64,000 bases of DNA from assembly GCF_021729865.1 (NCBI RefSeq), contig NZ_CP063400.1:2728001-2792000 (forward strand), in the 5' to 3' direction. Below, piece after piece: positions 1 to 10,251 of this stretch. How positions within the stretch are numbered: the stretch's first letter is position 1; the number at the start of each line of letters is the position of its first letter. Source of the stretch: Hydrogenophaga sp. SL48. GTDB taxonomy: Bacteria > Pseudomonadota > Gammaproteobacteria > Burkholderiales > Burkholderiaceae_C. The position numbers were made by a program, and so were the translations under genes. The notes beneath the pieces are model-generated. The model ran no database searches and was not told the origin of the DNA. It worked only from the letters and a program-made list of their open reading frames with translations.

Positions 1-78
1 TGCATGCGCGATCCGGCCAATCCCGACCGCATCAAGGCCATCCCGATTCCCGCCGACATCAGGGCCAAGTGCTCCTGA
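1..78 (+). CDS. 3' end of a truncated gene, function unknown
   Basis: An open frame runs in from the window edge and stops at 76-78. The last residues read PANPDRIKAIPIPADIRAKCS. There is too little sequence to assign a family. It is followed after 43 bp by a Bug-type receptor gene on the same strand, so it may belong to the same catabolic cluster. The frame and stop are seen directly; everything else is open. Confidence 0.5.
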   Translation, partial: CMRDPANPDRIKAIPIPADIRAKCS

Positions 79-121
79 TTTTTTTTGTCCTTTTTCCACC
101 ACCACAACAGGAGACAACACC

Positions 122-1117
122 ATGACCCTCAACCGCCGCCAGATCATCCAGGCCACCGCCGGCTCCGCCCTGCTGGGCAGCCTCGGCCTGCAACACGCCT
201 TTGCCCAGGGGCTCGAACAGGTGAAGATCGTCAACGGCTTTCCCGCCGGCGGCAGCGCCGACGTGACCAGCCGCCGCATCGGCGAGAAGCTGGGTGGCTC
301 GGCGTACACCAAGAACGCCGCCGTGGTGGAGAACAAGACCGGCGCGGCCGGCCGCATCGCCGTCGAGACCGTGAAGAACGCCGCGCCCGATGGCGCCACG
401 CTGCTGCTCACGCCGTATTCGATGATGTCGATCTACCCGCACATCTACAAGCAGCTGAGCTACGACCCCTTCAAAGACCTGGTGCCCGTCGCCATGGCCT
501 CGATGCTCGCGCACGGCCTGGCCGTCGGCCCGATGGTGCCGGCCTCGGTGAAGACGGTGAAGGACTACCTGGCCTGGTGCAAGGCCAACCCCACGCTGGC
601 CAACTACGGCTCGCCCGCCGCCGGCTCCACGCCACACTTCCTCGGCGCGCTGCTGGGCCTGGAGGCGAACGTGGACCTCAAGCACGTGCCCTACCGCGGC
701 TCCATCCCCGGCATCACCGACGTGATCGGCGGCCAGCTCGCCAGCATGTTCACGCCGCACGGCGACTTCCTGCCCAACCACAAGGCCGGCAAGCTGCGCA
801 TCATCGCCACCTCGGGCAAGCAGCGCTCGACCTTCGTGCCCGAAGTGCCCACCTTCGCCGAACAGGGCTTCCCCGACCTGGTGGTGGAAGAGTGGTTCGG
901 TTTCTACGCGCCGGCCAAGACCCCCGCGGCCGTGGTGACCAGCGCCAACCAGGCCATCAACGCCGCGCTCAAGGAAAAGACGGTCATCGACAGCCTGGCC
1001 ATCTCCGCCATGGTGCCGGTCGGCGGCTCGCCGGAAGACATGGCCAAGAGCATGAAGTACTACTTCGACCTCTGGGGCCCGCTGGTCAAGAAGATCGGCT
1101 TCACCGCCGAGTCCTGA
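122..1117 (+). CDS. Bug/TctC-family tripartite tricarboxylate transporter substrate-binding protein
   Basis: This is a 331-residue periplasmic receptor of the Bug (TctC) family, which captures small carboxylates, often for TctAB-type uptake. The N-terminus carries a twin-arginine NRRQII stretch, a hydrophobic segment and an AFA-Q cleavage site near residue 29, so Tat or Sec export is likely. The family pattern IVNGFPAGGSADVTSR follows the signal, and the length is typical. ATG 122 is preceded by an AGGAGA ribosome binding site. No TctA or TctB membrane partner lies nearby, as is usual for the expanded Bug family in Burkholderiales. The tannase-like and acyl-CoA dehydrogenase genes downstream suggest an aromatic or ester-derived acid as ligand (inference). 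Confidence 0.88.
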   Translation: MTLNRRQIIQATAGSALLGSLGLQHAFAQGLEQVKIVNGFPAGGSADVTSRRIGEKLGGSAYTKNAAVVENKTGAAGRIAVETVKNAAPDGATLLLTPYSMMSIYPHIYKQLSYDPFKDLVPVAMASMLAHGLAVGPMVPASVKTVKDYLAWCKANPTLANYGSPAAGSTPHFLGALLGLEANVDLKHVPYRGSIPGITDVIGGQLASMFTPHGDFLPNHKAGKLRIIATSGKQRSTFVPEVPTFAEQGFPDLVVEEWFGFYAPAKTPAAVVTSANQAINAALKEKTVIDSLAISAMVPVGGSPEDMAKSMKYYFDLWGPLVKKIGFTAES

Positions 1118-1157
1118 TCGCGCCGTCGCACCTCCTTCCCTTGCACGAGGCATCCCC

Positions 1158-2936
1158 ATGAAGCATCCGAATGCATCCGCACGCCTGGCCTTGGTCGCCG
1201 TGCCGGCCCTGGTCCTGAGCGCCTGCGCCCAGATGGGCCCGGCACCCGCCGGGGGCCCGGCCGGCGTCGCCCGCGGCGCCCCCCTGCAGCAGTGTGAAAC
1301 CCTGGCGGCCAGCTTCCGGCACGACCAGACCGCCATCGACTCGGCGACCGTGGTGGCCGCCGGCACGCTGCGGCTCGGCGGGCACGAACACTCGCGCCCG
1401 CTGCCGCAGGGTGCCGCACCGGCGCAGCCCACCGGCGGCAACCCGGTGGCCGAGCACTGCCTTGTCAAGGGCGCGATGCACAAGCGCAAGGGCAGCGACG
1501 GGCGCGACTACGCCATCGGCTTCGAGATGCGCCTGCCCAAGGCCTGGAACGGCCGCTTCTACTACCAGGGCAACGGCGGGCTGGACGGCAACGTGCGCCC
1601 GGCCGAAGGGGCGCTGGGCGGCGGCCCGCTGACCGGTGCGCTGATGCAGGGCTTTGCCGTGATCAGCTCCGACGCCGGTCACTCGGGCCCGCAGACGCCC
1701 TACTTCGGTCTGGAACCCCAGTCGCGGCTGGACTACGGCCACCAGGCGGTGGCCAAGCTCACGCCCATGGCCAAGGCCCTGATCGCCACCGCCTACGGCA
1801 AAGGGCCGGACCGCTCCTACCTGGGCGGCTGCTCCAACGGCGGCCGCCACGCGATGGTCGAGGCCGCGCGCGGCCAGGCCTACGACGGCTACCTGATCGG
1901 TGCCCCCGGCTACCGCCTGCCCAACGCCGCGCTGGCCCAGCTCTGGGGTGCGCAGCAGTGGGCGCCGCTGGCCGTGGCCGGCGCCACCACCCAGCACCCG
2001 CTCAACCCGACCGCCAAGATACCGGACCTGAGCGGCGCCTTCACCAAGGCCGAGCGCCAGCTGGTGGCCGACGCCATCCTGGGCAAGTGCGACGCGCTGG
2101 ACGGCGCGAAGGATGGCATGGTCCAGTCCACACAGGCCTGCCAGGCGGCGTTCAACCTCAAGACCGACGTGCCCACCTGCTCCGGCGAGCGCAACGGGCA
2201 GTGCCTCAGCGCGGCGCAGAAGGACGTGGTCGCCAGCGTGTTCGCCGGTGGCCGCACCGCTTCGGGCCAGGCGATCTACGCCGCCTTTCCCTACGACCCG
2301 GGACTGGCCGGCGACAACTGGGGCACCTGGAAGTTCGCCAACTCGGTCGCGCTCGATCCGCTGTCGGTCGGCACCGTGTTCAGCGTGCCGCCGGGCATGT
2401 TCGACCCGCTCAAGGTCGACATCTCGGCCCGCCTGCCCATGTTCAGCGCCACCAACGAGGTGTACCGCGAGTCGGGCATGTCGCTCATGACGCCGCCCGG
2501 CAATGACAACCCGGTCAACGTCGCGAAGCTCAAGGACCGGGGCGTGAAGATGGTGGTCTACCACGGCACGGCCGACGCGATCTTCTCCGCCGAAGACACG
2601 CGCCAGTGGATGCTGCGCCTGGACAAGGCCTCGGGTGGCCAGGCCGACAGCTTCGCGCGCTTCTTCCCCGTGCCCGGCATGGCGCACTGCAGCGGTGGCC
2701 CGTCCACCGACCAGTTCGATCTGCTGTCGCCGCTGGTGAAGTGGGTCGAGCATGGCCAGGCGCCGCAGGCCGTGGTGGCCACGGCGCGCGGCGCGGGCAG
2801 CCCCGGCGGCGACAACAGCGAGGTGCCGGCCAGCTGGGCGCCCCACCGCAGCCGCCCGCTGTGCGCCTACCCGACAGTCGCCACCTACAAGGGCAGCGGC
2901 AACATGGAAGACGCCGCGAACTTCAGCTGCCGCTGA
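1158..2936 (+). CDS. tannase/feruloyl esterase family alpha/beta hydrolase (lipoprotein)
   Basis: This is a 592-residue member of the tannase and feruloyl esterase family, which hydrolyses esters of aromatic acids. A lipoprotein signal ends in LSAC near residue 22. The nucleophile motif GGCSNGG places Cys225 beside Ser226. YHGTADAIF supplies the acid, and the PGMAHCSGG motif pairs the catalytic His with a second Cys. This is the CS-D-HC arrangement of the family, in which a disulfide joins the residues next to Ser and His. The enzyme is probably anchored in the envelope and acts on substrate before uptake. It lies 40 bp after the Bug receptor gene on the same strand. The exact substrate cannot be read from sequence. 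Confidence 0.88.
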   Translation: MKHPNASARLALVAVPALVLSACAQMGPAPAGGPAGVARGAPLQQCETLAASFRHDQTAIDSATVVAAGTLRLGGHEHSRPLPQGAAPAQPTGGNPVAEHCLVKGAMHKRKGSDGRDYAIGFEMRLPKAWNGRFYYQGNGGLDGNVRPAEGALGGGPLTGALMQGFAVISSDAGHSGPQTPYFGLEPQSRLDYGHQAVAKLTPMAKALIATAYGKGPDRSYLGGCSNGGRHAMVEAARGQAYDGYLIGAPGYRLPNAALAQLWGAQQWAPLAVAGATTQHPLNPTAKIPDLSGAFTKAERQLVADAILGKCDALDGAKDGMVQSTQACQAAFNLKTDVPTCSGERNGQCLSAAQKDVVASVFAGGRTASGQAIYAAFPYDPGLAGDNWGTWKFANSVALDPLSVGTVFSVPPGMFDPLKVDISARLPMFSATNEVYRESGMSLMTPPGNDNPVNVAKLKDRGVKMVVYHGTADAIFSAEDTRQWMLRLDKASGGQADSFARFFPVPGMAHCSGGPSTDQFDLLSPLVKWVEHGQAPQAVVATARGAGSPGGDNSEVPASWAPHRSRPLCAYPTVATYKGSGNMEDAANFSCR

Positions 2937-2967
2937 TCCCCACGCGTCCACCGAACGGAACTCCGCC

Positions 2968-3651
2968 ATGTACTACGAACCGGGCAAGACCCCCCACGGC
3001 CTGCCGCACGACCCGTTCAAGTCCTGCGTGGTGCCGCGCCCCATCGGCTGGATCTCCACGGTGGACGCGCAGGGCCGCGACAACCTCGCGCCCTACAGCC
3101 AGTTCCAGAACGTGACCTTCGACCCGCCCATCGTCATGTTCAGCGCCAACCAGAGCACGCAGGGCGAGCGCAAGGACTCGGTGCGCAACGCCGAGCAGAT
3201 GGGCCAGTTCGTCTGGAACATGGCGACGTATGCGCTGCGCGAGGCGGTCAACATCAGTGCCGAAGAGCTGCCGGCCGGCGTCGACGAGTTCGCACGCGCC
3301 GGGCTGGAGAAGCTGGACAGCCGCCTCGTGAAGCCCAAGCGCGTCAAGGGCTCGCCGATCCAGTTCGAGTGCGAGTACCTGAACACCGTGCGCTTCCCCG
3401 GCCGCCCGCCCATGGGCACGGTGGACGTGGTGTTCGGCCGCGTGGTCGGCATCCACATCGACGATCAATACATCGACGGCAACGGCATGGTCGATGTGCT
3501 CAAGATGCAGCCCATCGCACGCATGGGCTACTACGAATACACCACCGTGGACAACAAGTTCCAGATGGTCATCCCCGGCAACAGCAAGGCTTTGCTCGCC
3601 GGCCTCGAAGGCTCGCCCGACAAGACGCAGGCAGCCACCCGCGACCGCTGA
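2968..3651 (+). CDS. flavin reductase family protein (FMN-binding split barrel)
   Basis: This 227-residue protein matches the flavin-reductase-like FMN-binding family: an N-terminal PRPIGWIST motif, then the region LAPYSQFQNVTFDPP that contacts flavin, and FGRVVGIHID near residue 160. Members reduce flavin for a partner oxygenase or have uncharacterised redox roles. I chose ATG 2968 because MYYEPGKTPHGLPHDPF is the family N-terminus; the upstream open frame is out-of-frame tannase sequence. It lies 31 bp after the tannase stop and 19 bp before the acyl-CoA dehydrogenase, so the three are probably cotranscribed. No oxygenase is seen in the cluster, so its partner is unknown. Confidence 0.85.
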   Translation: MYYEPGKTPHGLPHDPFKSCVVPRPIGWISTVDAQGRDNLAPYSQFQNVTFDPPIVMFSANQSTQGERKDSVRNAEQMGQFVWNMATYALREAVNISAEELPAGVDEFARAGLEKLDSRLVKPKRVKGSPIQFECEYLNTVRFPGRPPMGTVDVVFGRVVGIHIDDQYIDGNGMVDVLKMQPIARMGYYEYTTVDNKFQMVIPGNSKALLAGLEGSPDKTQAATRDR

Positions 3652-3670
3652 TCCACCCCACACGACCGCC

Positions 3671-5464
3671 ATGAACGCCTACCAGCCCCAGCCCGCCGAA
3701 CAACGTTTCATCCTGCAGGATGTGCTGCAGGCCCCGCAGCAGCTCGCCGCGCTGCCGGCCTACGCCGACTTCGATGGCGATCTGCTGGTGCAGGTGACCG
3801 ACGAAGCGGGCAAGTTCGTGGGCGAGGTGATCGCCCCGCTCAACCGCGAGGGCGACGAAGTGGGCGCGTTGTGGAAAGCCGGATCGGTGACGATGCCGCC
3901 GGGTTTTCGCGACGCCTACCAAGCCTTCTGGCAGGCCGGCTGGCCCTCGCTCGCCTGCGCCACCGAGGACGGCGGCCAGGGCCTGCCCGCCGCGCTGGAG
4001 GCCATGCTGTACGAGAACCTGAGCGCCGCCAACCACGGCTGGACCATGGCACCCGGCCTGCTGCACGGCGCCTACGAATGCATCAAGCACCACGCATCGC
4101 CCGAGCTGAAGGCACGTTACCTGGAGAAGGTCGCCACCGGCGAATGGCTGGCCACCATGTGCCTGACCGAGCCGCACGCCGGATCGGACCTCGGCCTGTG
4201 CCGCACCAAAGCCGCTCCCCTGCCCGACGGGCGCTTTGCCCTCAGCGGCACCAAGATCTTCATCTCGGGCGGTGAACACGACCTGACCGACAACATCGTG
4301 CACCTGGCGCTCGCGCGCCTGCCCGACAGCCCGCCCGGCCCCAAGGGTCTGTCGCTGTTCCTGATCCCGAAGTTCTACGAAGACGGTTCCAGAAGCGCCG
4401 TCGTGTGTGAGCGCATCGAAGAAAAGATGGGCTTGCACGGCAGCCCCACCTGCGTGATGCGCTTCGACGAAGCGCCGGGCTGGATCGTGGGCGAGCCCGG
4501 CAAGGGCCTGAACGCGATGTTCGTGATGATGAACGCCGCGCGCCTGCACGTGGGCCTGCAGGGCATCGGCCTGCTCGACGCCGCTTGGCAGAAGGCCGAC
4601 GCCTACTCGAAAGAACGCCGCCAGATGCGCGCGCCCGGCGGCTCGGCGAAGGCAATGCCCGTCGCCGGGCCGCCCCAAGACGGGCAAGCCCCCTCGGGGG
4701 GCAGCGCATTACACGCAGTGAAAAGCGTGGGGGCAGCCGGTCACGCAGATCTCATTGAACAACACCCCGCCATGCGCCGCATCCTCGACGCGCAGCGCGC
4801 CTGGATCGATGCCGGCCGGGTGGTCGCCTACCGCACGGCGCTGGAACTCGACATCCTCAAACACCACGCCGACGCCGCCCGCCGCGACCTCGCCAGCCGC
4901 TGGTGCACGCTGGTCACGCCGGTGCTCAAGTCGGCCTGGACCGACCAGGCCTTCCACGGCGCCAGCGCCTGCCTGCAGGTCTTCGGCGGCCACGGCTTCG
5001 TGCGCGAATGGGGCATCGAGCAGATCGTGCGCGATTCGCGCGTGGCCATGATCTACGAAGGCACGAACGAGATCCAGGCCATCGACCTGCTGCTGCGCAA
5101 AACCCTGCCCGACGGCGGTGCGGCCCTGCTGCAACTGCTCACCGACGTCGGCGCCGAGCTGGGCGACGATGTGCAGGCCCTGCGGGTCAAGACCGAGCTC
5201 AGCCGCTTCAGCAGCTTCCTGCGCGAGCGCCTGCTGCCGTGCGCCACCGCCAAAGACGCCCCAGCCGACCTGCCGCACTGGCTCGCCGACGACTTCCTGC
5301 GCGCCGTGGCCATGCTGCTCATGGCCTGGGCCTGGGCGCGCATCGGCGCCACGCCTGGCGCCGACACCGCCCGCTGGCAGACCGCACAGACCGGCTTCTG
5401 GCGCTGGGTCTGGCCCGAGTTCCAGATGCGGCTGGCGATGATGGAACACACGCTCGCCGGGTGA
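3671..5464 (+). CDS. acyl-CoA dehydrogenase with an internal repeat-derived insertion
   Basis: This 597-residue enzyme belongs to the long acyl-CoA dehydrogenase group with a C-terminal extension domain. It oxidises acyl-CoA to enoyl-CoA with FAD. Visible signatures are MCLTEPHAGSDLG (substrate and FAD loop), HGSPTCVM, GGHGFVREW and MIYEGTNEIQ, whose Glu463 is the expected catalytic base. ATG 3671 begins a plausible N-terminus 19 bp after the flavin reductase. Between RRQMRAPGG and LIEQHPAMRR, which I expect to be nearly adjacent in homologues, there are about 35 extra residues rich in Gly, Pro and Ala encoded by a palindromic repeat (4660-4735). The frame is kept, so the protein may be functional with a surface loop, or impaired. 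Confidence 0.88.
   Translation: MNAYQPQPAEQRFILQDVLQAPQQLAALPAYADFDGDLLVQVTDEAGKFVGEVIAPLNREGDEVGALWKAGSVTMPPGFRDAYQAFWQAGWPSLACATEDGGQGLPAALEAMLYENLSAANHGWTMAPGLLHGAYECIKHHASPELKARYLEKVATGEWLATMCLTEPHAGSDLGLCRTKAAPLPDGRFALSGTKIFISGGEHDLTDNIVHLALARLPDSPPGPKGLSLFLIPKFYEDGSRSAVVCERIEEKMGLHGSPTCVMRFDEAPGWIVGEPGKGLNAMFVMMNAARLHVGLQGIGLLDAAWQKADAYSKERRQMRAPGGSAKAMPVAGPPQDGQAPSGGSALHAVKSVGAAGHADLIEQHPAMRRILDAQRAWIDAGRVVAYRTALELDILKHHADAARRDLASRWCTLVTPVLKSAWTDQAFHGASACLQVFGGHGFVREWGIEQIVRDSRVAMIYEGTNEIQAIDLLLRKTLPDGGAALLQLLTDVGAELGDDVQALRVKTELSRFSSFLRERLLPCATAKDAPADLPHWLADDFLRAVAMLLMAWAWARIGATPGADTARWQTAQTGFWRWVWPEFQMRLAMMEHTLAG
4660..4735 (+). repeat. double-hairpin dispersed repeat inside the acyl-CoA dehydrogenase gene
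   Basis: The segment has the same architecture as the repeats at 34970, 43492, 48277, 51973 and 57163: a CCGGGCCGCC block, a CCCCCTCGGGGGG hairpin, then a GCGTGGGGG block. Its sequence has drifted (GCAGTGAAAAGCGTG in place of GCGAAGCGGCGCG). It is in frame within a coding sequence, unlike most copies, which follow stop codons. Confidence 0.7.
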
Positions 5465-5509
5465 CAACCCTCTGAAGCGCCGATCGCGATACCGTTATCC
5501 TTGGCAACC

Positions 5510-6040
5510 ATGCCCGAAACGACCGTTGCCAACACCCTGCGCCGCCCGCGCGCTGCCCGCAAGACCGCCACCGGCCCGGCACCCAAGTCGTCCGCCGCCA
5601 CCGACAGCGACGCCGGCATCGACACCAGTTACCTCGAGTCCCTGCTGGGCTACAACGCCCGGCGCGCGGCGCTGGCCGTGATCGGCGTGTTCCTGGAGCG
5701 CATGGCGCCGTTCGGTCTGCGCCCGGTGGACTTCTCGGTGCTCACGCTCATCGCCCACAACCCCGGCATCACCTCGCGCCAGCTCTGCGCCGCGCTGGAC
5801 ATCCTGCCGCCCAACCTGGTGGGCATGATCAAGAGCCTGGACAAGCGCGGGCTGATCGAGCGCCGGCCCCACCCCACCGACCGCCGCGCCCAGGGCCTGC
5901 ACCTCTCGCCCGCCGGCAAGAAGCTGCAAAAGAGCGCCCAGGCCACCGCCACCCAGCTGGAGATCGACGTGGCGAGCCGCCTCACGGCGAAAGAGCTGGA
6001 CACGCTCAAAGTCTTGCTGAGCCGGGTCTACCGGTCGTAA
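5510..6040 (+). CDS. MarR-family transcriptional regulator
   Basis: This 176-residue winged-helix regulator has a low-complexity basic N-terminus of about 45 residues. A MarR domain follows: VDFSVLTLIAHNPGITSRQLCAALDI as the helix-turn-helix, LDKRGLIERRPHPTDRRAQGLHLS as the recognition and wing region with the family DRR motif. It is 45 bp after the acyl-CoA dehydrogenase on the same strand, so it probably controls the catabolic cluster in response to an aromatic acid or its CoA ester (inference from context). ATG 5510 was preferred to the in-frame TTG at 5501. Confidence 0.88.
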   Translation: MPETTVANTLRRPRAARKTATGPAPKSSAATDSDAGIDTSYLESLLGYNARRAALAVIGVFLERMAPFGLRPVDFSVLTLIAHNPGITSRQLCAALDILPPNLVGMIKSLDKRGLIERRPHPTDRRAQGLHLSPAGKKLQKSAQATATQLEIDVASRLTAKELDTLKVLLSRVYRS

Positions 6041-6120
6041 GGCCCTGCCCCGCCCCGGTGGGCGCAATCGGGGTAAATCCTGATCGTGGGCCTTTGCGCC
6101 ACATTGCTGCACCGCACGCA

Positions 6121-6137
6121 GCTAGCAAACTGCTAGC
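6121..6137. promoter_or_regulatory. perfect 7-3-7 inverted repeat, candidate operator
   Basis: GCTAGCA (6121-6127), AAC, then TGCTAGC (6131-6137) form an exact inverted repeat 68 bp upstream of the HxlR-type gene. A TATAGT hexamer at 6154-6159 is a possible -10 element. Autoregulation by the HxlR protein is the simplest reading. Confidence 0.55.
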
Positions 6138-6165
6138 AAGGGCCGGATGTCCGTATAGTGGACCT

Positions 6166-6190
6166 CAGCCACCCCGGCAGAGGGTGGCTG
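6166..6190 (+). promoter_or_regulatory. leader hairpin directly upstream of the HxlR ribosome binding site
   Basis: CAGCCACCC (6166-6174) and GGGTGGCTG (6182-6190) pair perfectly over 9 bp with a 7-nt loop. The AGGAGA ribosome binding site starts a few bases later. There is no T-tract, so it is not an intrinsic terminator; an mRNA leader element is more likely. Confidence 0.5.
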
Positions 6191-6204
6191 ACAGGAGACA
6201 CAGC

Positions 6205-6552
6205 ATGGCATCCAAAGACAAGGCCGCGGTGATTCAGCTCTTTGACCTGCTGGAATCGCGCTTCGCGATGCGCGTGATCTGGGCCCTGAGCGACGGGCAC
6301 CCACAGACCTTCCGCCTGCTGCAGGACAGCGTGGGTGGCGTCACCCCCAACACCCTCAACACCCGACTGAAAGAGCTGCGCGCCGCCCGGCTGGTCGACC
6401 ACACGGGCGACGGCTACCGACTCACCCACCAGGGCGCCGACCTCGCGCGCCGCATGGGCGAGGTGCAACAGTTCGCCAGCAAGTGGGCACACCAGCAAGC
6501 CCGGGCGGCCATGGCCAGCGCGGCCGCCGCGCCATCCTCCGCAGCGCCCTGA
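6205..6552 (+). CDS. HxlR-type winged-helix transcriptional regulator
   Basis: This 115-residue protein has the short HxlR/DUF24-like fold: FAMRVIWALSDGHPQTFRLLQDSVGGVTPNTLNTRLKEL forms the helix-turn-helix with the typical SVGGVTPNTLNTRLKEL recognition pattern, followed by the wing GYRLTHQG and an alanine-rich tail. HxlR proteins respond to electrophiles, oxidants or aromatics. ATG 6205 follows AGGAGA with good spacing; the longer open frame upstream crosses the operator and leader and is rejected. The stop TGA directly abuts the stop of the convergent FAH gene. Confidence 0.85.
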   Translation: MASKDKAAVIQLFDLLESRFAMRVIWALSDGHPQTFRLLQDSVGGVTPNTLNTRLKELRAARLVDHTGDGYRLTHQGADLARRMGEVQQFASKWAHQQARAAMASAAAAPSSAAP

Positions 6553-7404
6553 TCAGCGGCCGGGGCTGGCCACCACCACCTGACGCTGCTCGCCGAGGCC
6601 GCGCCCGCCGAGGGTCACCACGTCACCCGGTTTCAGGTACACCGGCGGCTTCATGCCCATGCCCACGCCCGGCGGTGTGCCGGTGGGGATCACGTCACCG
6701 GGCTGCAAGGCCATGAAACGGCTCAGGTAACTCACGATCTGCGCCACGCCAAAGATCATGGTGCGGGTGTTGCCGGTCTGGCGGCGCACGCCGTTCACGT
6801 CCAGCCACAGGTCCACGGCCTGCGGGTCACCCAGTTCGTCGGGCGTCACCAGCCAGGGGCCGATGGGGCAATGGGTGGGGTAGCTCTTGCCCTTGGTCCA
6901 CTGGCCCTCGTATTCGATCTGGTACGCGCGCTCGGACACGTCGTTGACCAGGCAGAAACCGGCCACGTGGCTCAAGGCTTCGGCCTCGCTGACGTGGAAC
7001 GCCCGCTCGCCGATCACGATGCCCAGCTCCACCTCCCAGTCCAGCTTGTCCGAGCCGGGCGCGAGCCACACGTCGTCGGTCGGGCCGCTGATGGCGCCGT
7101 TGTGCTTGTTGAACACGATGGGCTGGCCGGGCGCCTTCAGGCCGGCCTCGGCCGCGTGGTCGGCGTAGTTCAGGCCGATGCACACCACGTTGCCCACGGC
7201 GCCCACGCAGGCGCCCAGGCGGGTGTCGGCGGGCAGCAGGGGCAGCGACGCCGGGTCCAGTGCGGCGAGCCGGGACATAGAATCACGCCCCAGGGTGGCC
7301 GGGCCGATGTCCGCCACCACGCCCGACAGGTCGCGCAGCGCGCCGCTGGCGTCGATCAGACCGGGTTGTTCCGCGCCCTGTGGGCCGTGTCGAAAGAGTT
7401 TCAT
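6553..7404 (-). CDS. fumarylacetoacetate hydrolase (FAH) family protein
   Basis: This 283-residue protein belongs to the FAH superfamily, whose members cleave or isomerise 2-keto-acid derivatives, often in aromatic or sugar-acid catabolism. The fold core [15 protein letters not shown] is followed by the metal-binding E-x-E in [11 protein letters not shown] and the loop [10 protein letters not shown]. Near the C-terminus [11 protein letters not shown] is the signature of the group that includes ureidoglycolate lyase-like and homoprotocatechuate-pathway enzymes. Substrate is uncertain. It converges on the HxlR gene with no gap (TGATCA joins both stop codons) and is divergent from grpE. Confidence 0.87.
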   Translation of the reverse strand: MKLFRHGPQGAEQPGLIDASGALRDLSGVVADIGPATLGRDSMSRLAALDPASLPLLPADTRLGACVGAVGNVVCIGLNYADHAAEAGLKAPGQPIVFNKHNGAISGPTDDVWLAPGSDKLDWEVELGIVIGERAFHVSEAEALSHVAGFCLVNDVSERAYQIEYEGQWTKGKSYPTHCPIGPWLVTPDELGDPQAVDLWLDVNGVRRQTGNTRTMIFGVAQIVSYLSRFMALQPGDVIPTGTPPGVGMGMKPPVYLKPGDVVTLGGRGLGEQRQVVVASPGR

Positions 7405-7467
7405 GGGCTTTGCCTGTGGAAAAACCCCGATTTTGACCCGAGGACGGCTTTTGGGCTGTCGCCACCC

Positions 7468-7496
7468 CTTGAACCCGGCCCGCGAGCCCCCAGTTA
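7468..7496 (+). promoter_or_regulatory. sigma-32-like heat-shock promoter of grpE
   Basis: CTTGAAC (7468-7474) is followed after 12 bp by CCCCCAGTTA (7487-7496), close to the sigma-32 pattern CTTGAAA / CCCCATNT. It lies about 50 bp upstream of the grpE start. Confidence 0.6.
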
Positions 7497-7545
7497 CCGC
7501 GCACGGCCAGCTTCGGCCTTTGATTTCTCGACTTTTTTATCCGCC

Positions 7546-8106
7546 ATGAGCCAACCACAACATCCCGCTGAAAGCCCCGAGAACCCCACTCCCTTGAGCC
7601 CGGAAGAGGCCCTGGCCGCTGCCGCAGTGGCCGAAGCCGACGCCCTGGCCTCCCTGACCAACGAAGTCACCGAACTCAAAGCGAAGAACGCCGACCTGGC
7701 CGACCAGTTCCTGCGCGCCAAGGCCGAGGCCGAAAACGCCCGCCGCCGCGCCGAAGACGAGATCAGCAAGGCCCGCAAGTTCGCGGTGGAAAGTTTTGCC
7801 GAAAGCCTGCTGCCCGTGACCGACAGCCTGGAAGCCGGCCTCGGCATCCAGGAAGCCACGCGCGAACAGCTGCGCGAAGGCTCCGAAGCCACGCTCAAGC
7901 AGCTCAAAAGCGCGCTGGAGCGCCACAAGGTGCTCGAAATCGCGCCCGCCGCTGGCGCGAAGTTCGACCCGCACCAGCACCAGGCCATCAGCATGGTGCC
8001 CGCCGAGCAGGAGGCCAACACCGTGGTGGCCGTGCTGCAAAAGGGCTACCTGATCGCCGACCGCGTGCTGCGCCCCGCGCTCGTCACCGTGGCAGCCCCC
8101 AGATAA
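7546..8106 (+). CDS. grpE: nucleotide exchange factor GrpE
   Basis: GrpE (186 residues) releases ADP from DnaK and acts as a thermosensor in the Hsp70 cycle in the cytoplasm. After an acidic N-terminus comes the long coiled coil (about residues 35-75, [20 protein letters not shown] then [16 protein letters not shown]). The C-terminal beta domain holds [16 protein letters not shown] and [21 protein letters not shown], the family signature. ATG 7546 is chosen because upstream sequence is promoter. dnaK starts 120 bp downstream and has its own promoter-like element, so the genes can be expressed together or separately. Confidence 0.96.
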   Translation: MSQPQHPAESPENPTPLSPEEALAAAAVAEADALASLTNEVTELKAKNADLADQFLRAKAEAENARRRAEDEISKARKFAVESFAESLLPVTDSLEAGLGIQEATREQLREGSEATLKQLKSALERHKVLEIAPAAGAKFDPHQHQAISMVPAEQEANTVVAVLQKGYLIADRVLRPALVTVAAPR

Positions 8107-8127
8107 AGGCATTTGTGTGGGCCGGGG

Positions 8128-8158
8128 CTTGAAAACCACCTGAGTTATCCACACATCT
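8128..8158 (+). promoter_or_regulatory. sigma-32-like promoter of dnaK
   Basis: CTTGAAA (8128-8134) matches the sigma-32 -35 consensus exactly. After 16 bp, ACACATCT (8151-8158) matches six of eight positions of CCCCATNT. It is about 70 bp upstream of the dnaK start. Confidence 0.55.
8145..8153 (+). promoter_or_regulatory. perfect DnaA box (TTATCCACA)
   Basis: TTATCCACA matches the strongest DnaA-binding 9-mer exactly and overlaps the spacer and -10 of the presumed dnaK heat-shock promoter. A chance match is possible but is unlikely in GC-rich DNA. Confidence 0.5.
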
Positions 8159-8226
8159 TCCACAAGGGATGCACACCGCATCCACACCCCTTTCAACATC
8201 TTTTTATTTGAACCGGAGCAGAGAAC

Positions 8227-10167
<1,941 letters not shown>

Positions 10168-10194
10168 TCGCCCGTCGCACGGCTTTCAACCCGC

Positions 10195-10230
10195 CGCCGC
10201 GTCAGGGCAACCTGACGCGGCGTTTGTGTT
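10195..10230 (+). terminator. hairpin with GCAA tetraloop between dnaK and dnaJ
   Basis: CGCCGCGTCAGG (10195-10206), loop GCAA, CCTGACGCGGCG (10211-10222), then TTTGTGTT. The stem is perfect over 12 bp and the tail is T-rich but interrupted. It probably acts as a partial terminator or mRNA 3'-end stabiliser, lowering dnaJ relative to dnaK. Confidence 0.7.
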
Positions 10231-10251
10231 CCAACAGATCCCCACCAGACC

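Noticed and set aside
1101..2969. 622-codon minus-strand frame opposite the tannase gene
   Set aside because: Antisense to a well-supported enzyme; repetitive Arg/Ala/Val/Gly/His composition and no recognisable domain.
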